A program made the translations under genes and the position numbers. The notes under the pieces were generated by a model, which did no database searches, was not told the DNA's origin, and saw only the letters and a list, made by a program, of their open reading frames with translations. Source: Pseudoxanthomonas sp. X-1 (GTDB lineage: Bacteria; Pseudomonadota; Gammaproteobacteria; Xanthomonadales; Xanthomonadaceae). From it: a stretch of DNA of 64,000 nt. Location: positions 3,446,001-3,510,000 of the forward strand of contig NZ_CP083376.1 in assembly GCF_020042665.1 (NCBI RefSeq). Reading direction: 5' to 3'. Within the stretch, counting starts at the first letter, position 1. Every line of letters begins with the position of its first letter. Shown here one piece after another: positions 45,724-55,208 of this stretch.

Positions 45724-48603
45724 TCAGAACCGCATCGTCAGGCCCAGGGTCAGGCTGCGGCCGTAGCGGTAGTAGCTGTTGAGCAGCAGCGGATTGCCGT
45801 TGATGCTGGTGGTCTGCTCTTCGTCGAGCAGGTTGTTGCCCTCGAGCGAGACGGTGAACATGTCGTTGATGTTGTAGGTGATGTGCGCCGTCATCCAGGT
45901 GATCGGATCGGCCTTCTCGTTGTAGCCGGCGCCCAGCACGTTGACCGCGCTGACGAAGCCGTCGGTGTGGTCGGCGGTCACACCCAGGTCCCACGGGCCC
46001 CTCTCGTACATCAGGCTGACCGAGTAGACCGACGGCGCGATGCCCTCCAGCGGACGCTTCTCGCCATCGACCCAGCTCTCGGACCAGTTGCGCGTGTACT
46101 GCGCGCGGAAGCCCAGGCCGCTGTCCCAGAAGTGCTGCAGGCCCGCCTCGATGCCGTGCACCTTGGCGTAGTCGCCGTTGATCGGGCGCATGACGTTGAA
46201 CAGCGTCGGGCCCGGCGATACCACGTTGCCGTTGGCATCGGTGATGCCGCCCACCCCGATGTCCTGCCCAGTCTCCCAGCTGGTGGTGATCTGGTTGTCG
46301 ATGCGCTTGTAGAACACCGCCAGGTTGGCGATGGAGTGCTCGGAGAAGTACCACTCCAGCGAGGCATCGCCCTGCTTGGCGCTGTATGGCTTCAGGTCGA
46401 CGTTGCCGCCGTAGACCTGGGTGAACTCGCCCCAGGACACGCTCTGCGTGGTGCTGGTCGGCGCCAGCTGCTCCACCGACGGTCGCGCCATGGTCTTGGC
46501 CGCGCCCAGGCGCAGCTGCAGGTCGTCGCTGAAGTGCCAGACGAAGTTGGCGGCCGGCAGCACGTAGGTGTAGCTGCCCTTCTGGCTGATGCCGGTCGGA
46601 TCGGCGTAGGTCGCGGTGTAGTTGAACGCCCCGTTCTCGGTGATGCTGGTGATCTTGGCGTCCCAGGCCTGCGAGGTGGTATTGGTCGAGACCACGCGCA
46701 CGCCGACATTGCCGCTCCAGCGTTCGCCGGACAGGTCGGCCTGCACGTAGAACGAAGCGGTCTTCTCGCTGACGCGGTAGCTTTCCAGCGGATTCCACTG
46801 CGGCGCGGCGTTGGCGTAATCGTAGGCGCTGCCGTCCGGACGCACTCCCTTGTAGGCGGCCAGGGCGGCCTCGTAGGCCGGCACGTCGAAGGCGATGAAG
46901 CTGCGCGGGAAGCGCGACTTCACGCCGCTCATGAAGTTCGGCAGCGAGTACACCGAGAGCAGGTCGCCCCCCAGGGCCCCCACGTCGATCGCGTTGTCGC
47001 CGGAGTAGTAGTCGGCGCCGCCGGTGAGCGTGTTGGTGATCAGGTCGCGCGACTTGCGGCGGTCGGTCAGGCTCACGCCGAACTTCAGATGATCCACATG
47101 CCCGGCGCCGACGAACAGGTCGCCGCCGACCGTGCCGCCGGTGATGCGGTCCTCGATGTTGTCGCCGGCCAGCTCGTTGTAGTGGGTGACGAAGTCGTTG
47201 GCGCCGAACTCGCCCCTGGCCAGCCCGCTGGCCCAGTCGCGGCCGTCGGTCAGCGACGTGGTGACGTTGGGAATGCCCGATGGATTGAGCGAGATGGTGG
47301 TGGTGTTGGGCTGGTTGAGGCGCAGCACCACATAGCTGTCCTGGCCGCCGGAGTGACGCCGCGAGGTGGAGCGGTAGACATCGCCGGTCACGGTGAAGTC
47401 GTCGCTGACCTTCCACTGCGCGTTGGCGCCGTAGAGCGCGGTGTCGACCACGCGGTACTCGGTCTTGTTGAGCAGCTCGGGGTTGAGACGCAGCTCGGGA
47501 TCGGGGTTGTCCAGGGTCAGGCCGGTGACGATGCCGTTCTGCACGGTCACGTTCGACCAGCGGCCCGGCGAGAACAGCGGGTAATAGGACTGCTGGTAGC
47601 CGACCTGCGGCGAGTCGAGCTTGGTCTTGAGGCCATCGAGGGTCAGCCGGAAGCTGTCGCTGGGCCGCCACTCGAACTTGCCGGAGAACGCCGTGCGCTT
47701 CTTGTCCTCCAGGATCGAGCCGACGCGGAACTGGCCCGGCGCGATCAGGCCGTACTCGTCCGGATCCAGCTCGCCGTTGTTGTTGAGATCGATGTTGCCG
47801 CCCCACGCGTTGCCGCCCCAGGACGGATCGTTCGGATCGGGATTGCGGGTCCAGCCGCCGTCGTTGCCGGCGGTGTCGGTGCGGTCCTTGCGGCGCGCCG
47901 AGACCACGCCCAGGATCACGCCCATCGTGTCGTCGGCGAAGGTGTTGCTGTAGACGCCGGAGAACTTGCGGCCGTTGAGATCGGACATCTGGTTGCGATC
48001 GCCCTCGATGCGCACCACGCCGTGCTGGCCGGGCTGATCGAACGGGCTGGCCGAGCGCAGATTGACCAGGCCGCCGATCGCGCCCTCGGTGTTGGCCGCC
48101 TCGGCGCCCTTGATGACATCCGCGCCGCTGATCACGTCGGCCGGCAGGACGTCGTAGGCGAAGTCGCGCCCTTCGCCGTCGGTGGCCAGGATGCGACCGT
48201 TGAACGTGGTCAGGGTGTACTCCGGGCCCAGGCCGCGCACGCTGACCTTCTGGCCCTCGCCGCCGGCGGTGCGGCTGATCGACACGCCGGTGATGTGGCT
48301 GAGCGAATCGGCGACGTTGTTGTCCGGGAACTTGCCCAGCTCCAGCGCGGTGATCGAGTCCTGCACCGTGGTCGCGTCGCGCTTGAGGTCGTTGGAGCGC
48401 GTCAGCGCGGCGCGCACGCCCTTGACCTGGACGGCCTGCAGATCGGTGGCGTCCTGCGCGTCGGCCGGGGCCGCTTCCTGCACCTGCGGCCCGCCCGCCG
48501 CCGGCGCCGGGGCGGCCTCCTGCGACCAGGCCGTGGCCGGCATCAGCAGGGCGAGGGCGATTCCATGACACAGACGGCGGCGCTGCAGAGGGACGGCTTT
48601 CAC
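45724..48603 (-). CDS. TonB-dependent outer membrane receptor of the aga locus
   Basis: The 959-residue precursor has a signal peptide (about 1-28, ending AWS), a TonB-box-like stretch (DLQAVQVKGVR) and a plug domain with VADSLSHITGVSISRTAGGEGQKVSVRGLGPEYTL. A large beta-barrel ends in F (LTLGLTMRF). Length is typical for carbohydrate receptors of the family that uses extended barrels. Translation starts at GTG with AGGAG upstream. The gene is divergent from the AgaR-like regulator and shares an intergenic region with AACGAAA/TTTCGTT elements. It probably takes up GalNAc-containing oligosaccharides; that is inferred from neighbours. Confidence 0.92.
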   Translation of the reverse strand: MKAVPLQRRRLCHGIALALLMPATAWSQEAAPAPAAGGPQVQEAAPADAQDATDLQAVQVKGVRAALTRSNDLKRDATTVQDSITALELGKFPDNNVADSLSHITGVSISRTAGGEGQKVSVRGLGPEYTLTTFNGRILATDGEGRDFAYDVLPADVISGADVIKGAEAANTEGAIGGLVNLRSASPFDQPGQHGVVRIEGDRNQMSDLNGRKFSGVYSNTFADDTMGVILGVVSARRKDRTDTAGNDGGWTRNPDPNDPSWGGNAWGGNIDLNNNGELDPDEYGLIAPGQFRVGSILEDKKRTAFSGKFEWRPSDSFRLTLDGLKTKLDSPQVGYQQSYYPLFSPGRWSNVTVQNGIVTGLTLDNPDPELRLNPELLNKTEYRVVDTALYGANAQWKVSDDFTVTGDVYRSTSRRHSGGQDSYVVLRLNQPNTTTISLNPSGIPNVTTSLTDGRDWASGLARGEFGANDFVTHYNELAGDNIEDRITGGTVGGDLFVGAGHVDHLKFGVSLTDRRKSRDLITNTLTGGADYYSGDNAIDVGALGGDLLSVYSLPNFMSGVKSRFPRSFIAFDVPAYEAALAAYKGVRPDGSAYDYANAAPQWNPLESYRVSEKTASFYVQADLSGERWSGNVGVRVVSTNTTSQAWDAKITSITENGAFNYTATYADPTGISQKGSYTYVLPAANFVWHFSDDLQLRLGAAKTMARPSVEQLAPTSTTQSVSWGEFTQVYGGNVDLKPYSAKQGDASLEWYFSEHSIANLAVFYKRIDNQITTSWETGQDIGVGGITDANGNVVSPGPTLFNVMRPINGDYAKVHGIEAGLQHFWDSGLGFRAQYTRNWSESWVDGEKRPLEGIAPSVYSVSLMYERGPWDLGVTADHTDGFVSAVNVLGAGYNEKADPITWMTAHITYNINDMFTVSLEGNNLLDEEQTTSINGNPLLLNSYYRYGRSLTLGLTMRF

Positions 48604-48671
48604 GGCGATCTCCTGGAAGGAAGGCGGGCGGGGCCTGGCTGGTGAAGCAACGAAACCGAGCCTAAATCATG

Positions 48672-48705
48672 TTTCGTTTTGTATCAATAGCGAAATTTAA
48701 CGAAA
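48672..48705. promoter_or_regulatory. Putative AgaR operator between receptor and agaR
   Basis: TTTCGTT (48672-48678) and AACGAAA (48699-48705) are 7-bp inverted half-sites in an AT-rich block with a further CGAAA between them. A TATACT box follows at 48712-48717, ahead of the regulator gene. AACGAAA recurs at 49654-49660 before the glycosidase gene. The repeated TTTCGTTT pattern resembles the T-rich sites described for E. coli AgaR. Confidence 0.6.
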
Positions 48706-48744
48706 TGCCCGTATACTCTGAACCGTTTGCCCCAGGAGTCCCCC

Positions 48745-49527
48745 GTGCCACCCGTCACCCGCGATACCAGCCAGCGCCGCCTGCAGATCAGCGAACTCGT
48801 GCGCCAGCACGGCAGCGTGCAGGTCACCGCGCTGGCGCGGCGGTTCGGCGTCAGCATGCAGACCGTGCGCAAGGACCTGCGCTACCTGGAGGAGCGCGGC
48901 GTCATGGCGCGCGCCTACGGCGGCGCGATCGACAGCAGCGTGGTCGGCAACACCGTCGTCGAGCCGCACTACGAAACGAAACGCACCGCGCACCTGGACG
49001 AGAAGCGCCGCATCGGCGCGCGCGCGGCCGCCCTGGTGAAGCCCGGCGACACGATCGCCATCGATTCGGGCACGACCGCGATCCAGCTGGCCGAGGCGCT
49101 GCCGGACATCGAGATCACCGTGGTCACCAACGACTTCGGCGTGCTGTCCTCGCTGGCGCCCAAGCCCAGCATCAACATCGTGATGCTGGGCGGCGAGCTG
49201 CGCCGCAGGAACATGGCCTTCTATGGCGGGCTGACCGTCGAGGCGCTGGACGCCCTGCACGTGGACAAGCTGTTCCTGGGCGTCGACGGCTTCGACCTGG
49301 AGCGGGGCATCACCACCCATTACGAGCCCGAGGCCATGCTCAACCGCAAGATGGTCGAAACCGCGCGCATGGTGGTGGCGATCACCGACAGCTCCAAGTT
49401 CGGCAAGGTCTGCCTGCACCGGATCATCCCGGTGTCCGGACTCAACGCGCTGATCACCGAGGCCGGCGCGCCGGAGGACATTACCGCCGCCTGCCAAGCG
49501 CTGGGCGTGGACGTGCTGCGCGCCTGA
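48745..49527 (+). CDS. agaR: DeoR-family repressor, AgaR-like
   Basis: The 260-residue protein has a DeoR winged helix-turn-helix (RRLQISELVRQHGSVQVTALARRFGVSMQTVRKDLRYLEERG). A C-terminal DeoRC sugar-phosphate sensor domain follows, with the IDSGTTAIQLAEAL and LGVDGFDLERGITTHYEPEAMLNRKM motifs. Start is taken as GTG at 48745 because AGGAG stands 7 bases upstream; the TTG at 48727 has no such site. It precedes GH36, permease and aga catabolic genes, and it probably represses them until a hexosamine phosphate binds. Confidence 0.88.
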   Translation: MPPVTRDTSQRRLQISELVRQHGSVQVTALARRFGVSMQTVRKDLRYLEERGVMARAYGGAIDSSVVGNTVVEPHYETKRTAHLDEKRRIGARAAALVKPGDTIAIDSGTTAIQLAEALPDIEITVVTNDFGVLSSLAPKPSINIVMLGGELRRRNMAFYGGLTVEALDALHVDKLFLGVDGFDLERGITTHYEPEAMLNRKMVETARMVVAITDSSKFGKVCLHRIIPVSGLNALITEAGAPEDITAACQALGVDVLRA

Positions 49528-49540
49528 CCGCGGACCGGGC

Positions 49541-49560
49541 CTTGCCGCTGCAGCGGCAAG
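49541..49560. repeat. 20-bp perfect palindrome after agaR
   Basis: CTTGCCGCTGCAGCGGCAAG lies 13 bases past the agaR stop. It forms a strong hairpin but lacks a T-run, so it may be a weak terminator or an RNA-stabilising end. Confidence 0.6.
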
Positions 49561-49747
49561 ACCTCCCTTCCCCAACGAGATCCCATTGCGCTCCCGCTGC
49601 GGCGCCCCTGAGTCGCGCGCCCACCGGTAGTCATGCCGCCCTACTGGCATCGAAACGAAACTTTTTGGCGAGACATCGCAACAAAACGCTTGCATCGAGG
49701 CGCGTCACGCACGCAGAATGGCTGGCATCGTCACCGGACCAGCCCGC

Positions 49748-51838
49748 ATGTCGCCGATCGGACGCCGCACCGCCCTGAAGTTCATCGCCGGCAGCGTGGC
49801 TGGCGGCATGACCTGGAGCGCGATGCCGTGGGCGCGGGCGGCGACCGTCGCGCCGAGCACGGACCAGGAGATCGGCGACGCGGCGCTGGGCATCGCCTTC
49901 GACCGCCGCATGCGCACCCGCCTGTCGGCATGGGGCCAGCCGCTGACCGGCTGGGCGTCCAGCGAGGCGCTGCTGCTGGAGGGCGGCGAGCTCGCCGATT
50001 TCCGCCTCAGTGGCCAGCAGGCCCATGACCTGGACGATCCGCGCCACGGGCGTGGCCGCCAGGTGGTGTTCACCGGTCGCGCCGCGCAGGGCGTGGAGAA
50101 GCAGGTCGCGGTGAGCCGCTTCGATGCCCTGCCCGGTCTGGCGGTGGTGCAGGTGCGCTATCGCAACCTCGGCGATGCGCCGTTGAACGTGACCGGCTGG
50201 CGCAGCAGTGCGTATGCGCTGGGCGATGCGCCCGGCGGCTTCTGGAGCTTCTCCGGGTCCACCCACACCGATCGCCGCGACTGGGTGCAGCCGCTCGGCG
50301 AGGACTTCGATCAGCGCAACAGTCTGGCGATGGATTCCTCCGACTACGGTGGCGGCACGCCGGTAGCCAACCTGTGGCGCCGCGATGTCGGCCTGGCGGT
50401 CGGTCATGTCGAGCCGGTGCCACGGCCACTGGCCATGCCGGTCAGGCGCACCGCGACCGGCGCATCGATCGCCATCGAGGGCCAGCAGCCGATCACCCTG
50501 GCGCCCGGCGCCGAGCTGGTCACCGAGCGCACCTTCCTGGCCGTGCATCGCGGCGACTTCTACGCCCCGCTGCAGCAGTACCGCCAGTTCATGGCGGCCG
50601 AGGGCATCGAGGGCCCGCGCCCGCCGGACTCGGCCTTCGCGCCGATCTGGTGCGCCTGGGGCTATGAGCGCGACTTCACCGTCAAACAGGTCCTGGACAC
50701 GCTGCCCAAGGCGCAGGCGCTGGGCTTCGAATGGGCGGTGCTGGACGATGGCTGGCAGACCAACGAGGGCGACTGGAAGATCGACCTGAAGAAGTTCCCG
50801 CGCGGCGACGCGGACATGCGCGCCTTCACCGCGCAGGTGCGCCAGCACGGCATGCGTCCGCGCCTGTGGCTGGCGCCGCTGGCCGCCGATCCTGGCAGCG
50901 ACGTGCTGCACGACCACGTCGACATGCTGCTGCTGGACAAGACCGGCGCCTTCCAGACCGTGACCTGGTGGAACGCGCTGACCCAGTGCCCGGCCTATCA
51001 GCCGGTGATCGACTTCTACGTGGCGCTGGTGAAGAAGATCATCGGCGACTGGGGCTTCGAGGGCATCAAGCTGGACGGCCAGCACCTCAATGCGGTGGCG
51101 CCCTGCTACAACCCGGCGCACCGCCACGCCCGGCCGGAGGACTCGGTCGAAGGCCTGGCCAGGTTCTGGCAGGCGATCTACCAGGCCGCGCACGAGGCCA
51201 ATCCCGAGGCGGTGGTGGAACTGTGCCCGTGCGGGACCGCGTTCGCCTTCCACAACCTGCCGGCCACCGACCAGTACCCGGCCTCCGATCCGCTGTCCTC
51301 CTGGCAGGTACGCAGCAAGGGCAAGTCGATCAAGGCGCTGATGGGTCATCGCGGCAGCTATGCCGGCGACCATGTGGAGCTGTCGGACCAGCACGACGAC
51401 TTCGCCTCCACCGTCGGCATCGGCGCGGTGATCTCGACCAAGTTCACCTGGCCCAGGGACACCGAGCATCCGGCCGAGCCGCTGCCGCCGGGCGGCTTCG
51501 TGCTGACGCCCGAGCGCGAGGCGCTGTGGCGCAAGTGGGTCGACCTGTACAAGGCGCACATGCTGCCCAAGGGCGAGTACCTGGGCACGCTCTACGACAT
51601 CGGCTTCGACCGGCCCGAGACCCACGTCATCGCCAAGGACGGAGCGCAGTACTACACCTTCTACGCGCCGCGCTTCGATGGGCAGGTGGAACTGCGCGGC
51701 CTGGCCGCGGGCCGCTGGAAGGTGCGCGACCTGTTCAACGCGCGCGAGCTGGGCGTGGTCCAGGGGCCGACGGCGACGCTGCCGGCGTCGTTCGAACGCT
51801 TCCTGTTCCTGCAAGCCACGCCGGAGGCTTCCGCATGA
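49748..51838 (+). CDS. GH36-type alpha-galactosidase or alpha-N-acetylgalactosaminidase, Tat-exported
   Basis: The 696-residue enzyme starts with a twin-arginine signal (GRRTALKFIAGSVAGG) and then a beta-sandwich. Its (beta/alpha)8 barrel has FEWAVLDDGWQTNEGDWKID and the likely nucleophile aspartate in GFEGIKLDGQHLNAVAP, where GH36/GH27 enzymes have K-x-D. The acid/base lies further on, probably in LSDQHDDF. The neighbours are GalNAc genes, so removal of terminal alpha-GalNAc or alpha-galactose is likely. An ATG at 49718 is an alternative start. An AACGAAA element (49654) lies upstream. Confidence 0.85.
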   Translation: MSPIGRRTALKFIAGSVAGGMTWSAMPWARAATVAPSTDQEIGDAALGIAFDRRMRTRLSAWGQPLTGWASSEALLLEGGELADFRLSGQQAHDLDDPRHGRGRQVVFTGRAAQGVEKQVAVSRFDALPGLAVVQVRYRNLGDAPLNVTGWRSSAYALGDAPGGFWSFSGSTHTDRRDWVQPLGEDFDQRNSLAMDSSDYGGGTPVANLWRRDVGLAVGHVEPVPRPLAMPVRRTATGASIAIEGQQPITLAPGAELVTERTFLAVHRGDFYAPLQQYRQFMAAEGIEGPRPPDSAFAPIWCAWGYERDFTVKQVLDTLPKAQALGFEWAVLDDGWQTNEGDWKIDLKKFPRGDADMRAFTAQVRQHGMRPRLWLAPLAADPGSDVLHDHVDMLLLDKTGAFQTVTWWNALTQCPAYQPVIDFYVALVKKIIGDWGFEGIKLDGQHLNAVAPCYNPAHRHARPEDSVEGLARFWQAIYQAAHEANPEAVVELCPCGTAFAFHNLPATDQYPASDPLSSWQVRSKGKSIKALMGHRGSYAGDHVELSDQHDDFASTVGIGAVISTKFTWPRDTEHPAEPLPPGGFVLTPEREALWRKWVDLYKAHMLPKGEYLGTLYDIGFDRPETHVIAKDGAQYYTFYAPRFDGQVELRGLAAGRWKVRDLFNARELGVVQGPTATLPASFERFLFLQATPEASA

Positions 51839-52755
51839 GCGCCGTGCTCGCCGCGAGTGCGCCGCGCCGGCGCCCCTGGCTGGCCTATGCGCTGGTCACC
51901 GTCGTGCTGTGGGGCGTGTGGGGCGCGCTGTCGCCGCTGTCGGCCGCGCACGGATTCCCCGACACGCTGGTCTACGTGGTGTGGGCGCTGACCATGGTCC
52001 CGCCGGCGCTTTACATCCTGTGGCGCGGCGGCTGGCGGCTGGAACGCTCGCCCAGGGCCATCGCCTACGGCCTGACCATCGGCCTGCTCGGCGCGGGCGG
52101 GCAGATGCTGCTGTTCCACACGCTGACCATCGGGCCGGCGTACTTCGTGTTCCCGATCATCTCGCTCTCGCCGGTGGTGACCATCGCGCTGTCCTTCGTG
52201 CTGCTGCGCGAGCGCACCGGCTGGCAGGGCACGCTGGGCATCGTGCTGGCGCTGGTCGCGCTGCCGATGCTGGACCTGTCCTTCGGCCGCGGCGCGGGCG
52301 CGGGGCTGGGCTGGTTCGTGCAGTCGCTGCTGATCATGCTGGCCTGGGGCGTGCAGGCGTTCTTCATGAAGCTGGCCAACGACAGCGTGCGCGCCGACAG
52401 CATCTTCGCCTACATGACCCTCGGCGCGCTGCTGCTGGCGCCGGTCGCGCTGTGGATGACCGACTTCAGCCAGCCCATCAACACCGGCCCAAGCGGTCCC
52501 TGGCTGGCCGCCGGCATCCAGGTGCTCAACGCCATCGGCGCGCTGACGCTGGTGTTCGCGTTCCGCTACGGCAAGGCGATGGTGGTCGCGCCCTTGAGCA
52601 ACGCCGGCGCGCCCCTGGTCACCGCGGCGCTGGCGCTGCTGTTCGCCGGCGTGGTGCCCGGCCCGCTGAAGGCCGCCGGTCTGGTGCTGGCGCTGATCGC
52701 CTCGCTGCTGCTGGTGCTCGAACCCGAGCGCCCCGCCGCCGCTCCCCTTTCCTGA
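51835..52755 (+). CDS. DMT/EamA-superfamily permease, candidate GalNAc transporter
   Basis: The 306-residue protein has about ten transmembrane helices in two repeats, as in drug/metabolite transporters. Examples are WLAYALVTVVLWGVWGALSPL at the N-terminus and GPLKAAGLVLALIASLLLVLE at the C-terminus. Its ATG overlaps the glycosidase stop (ATGA), so it is made in step with that enzyme. Known GalNAc loci use PTS or MFS (AgaP) permeases; neither is present here, so this DMT protein may move the released sugar across the inner membrane. Direction and substrate are not proven. Confidence 0.82.
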   Translation: MSAVLAASAPRRRPWLAYALVTVVLWGVWGALSPLSAAHGFPDTLVYVVWALTMVPPALYILWRGGWRLERSPRAIAYGLTIGLLGAGGQMLLFHTLTIGPAYFVFPIISLSPVVTIALSFVLLRERTGWQGTLGIVLALVALPMLDLSFGRGAGAGLGWFVQSLLIMLAWGVQAFFMKLANDSVRADSIFAYMTLGALLLAPVALWMTDFSQPINTGPSGPWLAAGIQVLNAIGALTLVFAFRYGKAMVVAPLSNAGAPLVTAALALLFAGVVPGPLKAAGLVLALIASLLLVLEPERPAAAPLS

Positions 52756-52771
52756 TCTGGATCATTCCCCC

Positions 52772-54061
52772 GTGCAAGCTCTGCTCGACCTCATCGCGCG
52801 CCACACCTCGGGACACGCCGTCGGCGTGACCTCGATCTGCTCGGCGCACCCCCTCGTCATCGAGGCCTCGCTGCACCATGCCCGGCGCACCGGCCAGGCG
52901 CTGGTGCTGTTCGAAGCCACCTGCAACCAGGTCAACCAGGACGGCGGCTACACCGGCATGACGCCGGCCGATTTCGTCGCCTTCGTGCACGGCATCGCGC
53001 AGCGCGTGGGCTTCGATGCGTCGCGCATCGCGCTGGGCGGCGATCACCTGGGGCCGAACCCGTGGACGATGCTGGCGGCCTCCACGGCGATGGACAAGGC
53101 CGAGGTGATGGTCGCGGCCTACGTGGCGGCGGGTTTCCGCAAGATCCACCTGGACTGCTCGATGGCCTGCGCGGGCGATCCGACGCCGCTGCCGGAAGCG
53201 GAGATCGTGCGTCGTGCCGTGCGCCTGGCGCGCGCGGCCGAAGCCGCCTGGCAGCAGGCCGGCGGCGAGGCGCCGGTCTACGTGATCGGCACCGAAGTCC
53301 CGGTGCCCGGCGGCGCCACCGAAGCCATCGAAGGCCTGGCCGTGACCACGCCGGACGCGGCGCTGGCCACGATCGACGCCCATCGCATCGCCTTCGTCGA
53401 GGCCGGTCTCGAAGACGCCTGGCAGCGTGTGATCGCCTCGGTCGTACAGCCGGGCGTGGAGTTCGACCACCACAGCGTCATCGACTACGCCCCCGACCGG
53501 GCGGTCGCGCTGAGCCGCTCGATCACCGCCGTGTCACACATGGTGTTCGAGGCGCATTCGACCGACTACCAGACCCGCCAGGCGCTGGCCGCGCTGGTAC
53601 GCGACCACTTCGCGATCCTCAAGGTGGGCCCGGGCCTGACCTTCGCCCTGCGCGAGGCGCTGTGGGCGCTGGATGCCATCGAACGCGAATGGATCGCCCC
53701 CGCCCGGCAGGCGCGCCTGCGCGAGGTCGTGCTGCAGCGCCTGCACGCCGAGCCCGGCCACTGGCGCCGCTACTACCACGGCGCCGGCCACGCGCTGGAG
53801 ATCGACCTGCAGTACAGCCTGTCCGACCGCATCCGCTACTACTGGCCCGATGCGCGCATCGAACGGGCGCGCCGGCAGCTGTTCGACAACCTGCGCGAGA
53901 CCCCGCCGCCGATCTCGCTGGTCAGCCAGTTCCTCCCCCTCGCCTTGCACGCCCTCCGCAACGGAACCGCGACGCTCGACCCGCAGTCCCTGGCCATGGC
54001 CCACGTCAGTGCCGTTCTCGATGAGTACCACCATGCATGCCATGACCAAGACCGTTCCTGA
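52772..54061 (+). CDS. agaZ: AgaZ, tagatose-1,6-bisphosphate aldolase accessory subunit
   Basis: The 429-residue protein matches the AgaZ/KbaZ/GatZ family: VGVTSICSAHPLVIEASL, LVLFEATCNQVNQDGGYTGMTPADF, GGDHLGPNPW and MVFEAHSTDYQTRQAL are typical. AgaZ supports the AgaY class II aldolase that splits tagatose-1,6-bisphosphate. It starts at GTG, 16 bases after the permease stop. No agaY gene is in this window, so the catalytic subunit must be encoded elsewhere or the protein acts alone. Confidence 0.92.
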   Translation: MQALLDLIARHTSGHAVGVTSICSAHPLVIEASLHHARRTGQALVLFEATCNQVNQDGGYTGMTPADFVAFVHGIAQRVGFDASRIALGGDHLGPNPWTMLAASTAMDKAEVMVAAYVAAGFRKIHLDCSMACAGDPTPLPEAEIVRRAVRLARAAEAAWQQAGGEAPVYVIGTEVPVPGGATEAIEGLAVTTPDAALATIDAHRIAFVEAGLEDAWQRVIASVVQPGVEFDHHSVIDYAPDRAVALSRSITAVSHMVFEAHSTDYQTRQALAALVRDHFAILKVGPGLTFALREALWALDAIEREWIAPARQARLREVVLQRLHAEPGHWRRYYHGAGHALEIDLQYSLSDRIRYYWPDARIERARRQLFDNLRETPPPISLVSQFLPLALHALRNGTATLDPQSLAMAHVSAVLDEYHHACHDQDRS

Positions 54062-55205
54062 GCTCCTCGGCGTGCCCGAGGCCGAGCTGGAGGCCGCCCA
54101 GGCCATCTGGACGGCGCGCGAGATCGCCCAGCAGCCAAGGATGCTGCGTCGTACCCACGCGCTGATCGCCGGCCTGCATGCGCAACTGCAGGCCTTCATC
54201 GCGCCGATCGCCCACGACCCGGCCGCACGCGTGATCCTCACCGGCGCGGGCACCTCGGCCTACATCGGCCAGTGCCTGGCGCCGCTGCTGGACCGCGCGC
54301 TGGCCGCGCGCGTGGACGCGGTGCCGACCACCGACCTGGTGTGCGCGCCGCGGCTGTACCTGGATCCGGCGCAGCCGCTGCTGCTGATCTCCTTTGGTCG
54401 CTCGGGCAACAGCCCGGAGAGCATCGCCGCGGTCGAACTGGCCGAGTCGCTGGTGCGCGACGTGCGCCACCTGGTGGTGACCTGCAACGCCCAGGGCAGG
54501 CTGGCCAGCGCGCCGGTCGGGCAGGCCATGACCGTGACGCTGCCGGAAGAAACGCACGACACGAGCTTCGCGATGACCTCGTCCTTCAGCTGCATGCTCT
54601 ACGCCGCCCTGGCCACGCTGCTGCCGGCCGGCGCGCTGGACGCGCGCGTCGCGCCGATCGCGCAGGCGACCGAGGCGGTGATCCAGGACGCGCTGCCGCT
54701 GCTGCAGACCCTGGCCAACGCACGCCACGACCGCGTCGTGTATCTGGGCAGCGGGCTGTTCCAGGGCCTGGCGCGCGAGGCCACGCTCAAGCTGGGCGAA
54801 CTGACCAACGGCGCGGTGGCCACCTGCCACGACTCGCCGCTGGGCTTCCGCCACGGCCCCAAGACCTTCGTCACCAGCGGGACGCTGGTGATGGTCTTCG
54901 TCTCGAACGATCCCTACACCCGCCGCTACGACCACGACCTGATCGACGAACTGCGCCGCGACGGCGTGGCCGCGCGCGTGATCGAGATCTCCGCCCGGCC
55001 GCGCGGCGACGATGCCGACACGCTGGCCGTGCCGGGCCTGGCGCTGGCCGCCGACGTGGACCTGCTGTGGCCCTACGTGGCCGCTGCGCAGATCTATGCT
55101 TTCCTGCATGCGCGCGTGCGTGGCGTCACGCCGGACAACCCCAACCCGGCCGGCATCGTCAACCGCGTCGTGCAGGGCGTGCGGCTGTACGCACTGGAAG
55201 CCTGA
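54021..55205 (+). CDS. agaS: AgaS, galactosamine-6-phosphate deaminase/isomerase
   Basis: The product of 394 residues or fewer has two SIS domains (ILTGAGTSAYIGQCLAP near residue 73, then LGSGLFQGLAREATLKLGELTNG) and the active-site segment SPLGFRHGPKTF. AgaS converts galactosamine-6-phosphate to tagatose-6-phosphate and ammonia. In-frame starts at 54021, 54033 and 54042 are all possible; the first is given. It overlaps agaZ by up to 41 bases, and the next gene starts 3 bases after its stop, so the block is one operon. Confidence 0.92.
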   Translation: MSTTMHAMTKTVPELLGVPEAELEAAQAIWTAREIAQQPRMLRRTHALIAGLHAQLQAFIAPIAHDPAARVILTGAGTSAYIGQCLAPLLDRALAARVDAVPTTDLVCAPRLYLDPAQPLLLISFGRSGNSPESIAAVELAESLVRDVRHLVVTCNAQGRLASAPVGQAMTVTLPEETHDTSFAMTSSFSCMLYAALATLLPAGALDARVAPIAQATEAVIQDALPLLQTLANARHDRVVYLGSGLFQGLAREATLKLGELTNGAVATCHDSPLGFRHGPKTFVTSGTLVMVFVSNDPYTRRYDHDLIDELRRDGVAARVIEISARPRGDDADTLAVPGLALAADVDLLWPYVAAAQIYAFLHARVRGVTPDNPNPAGIVNRVVQGVRLYALEA

Positions 55206-55208
55206 GCG

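Noticed and set aside
49631..51814. 727-residue minus-strand frame opposite the GH36 gene
   Set aside because: Antisense shadow; no domain, and the plus-strand frame has a Tat signal and catalytic motifs.
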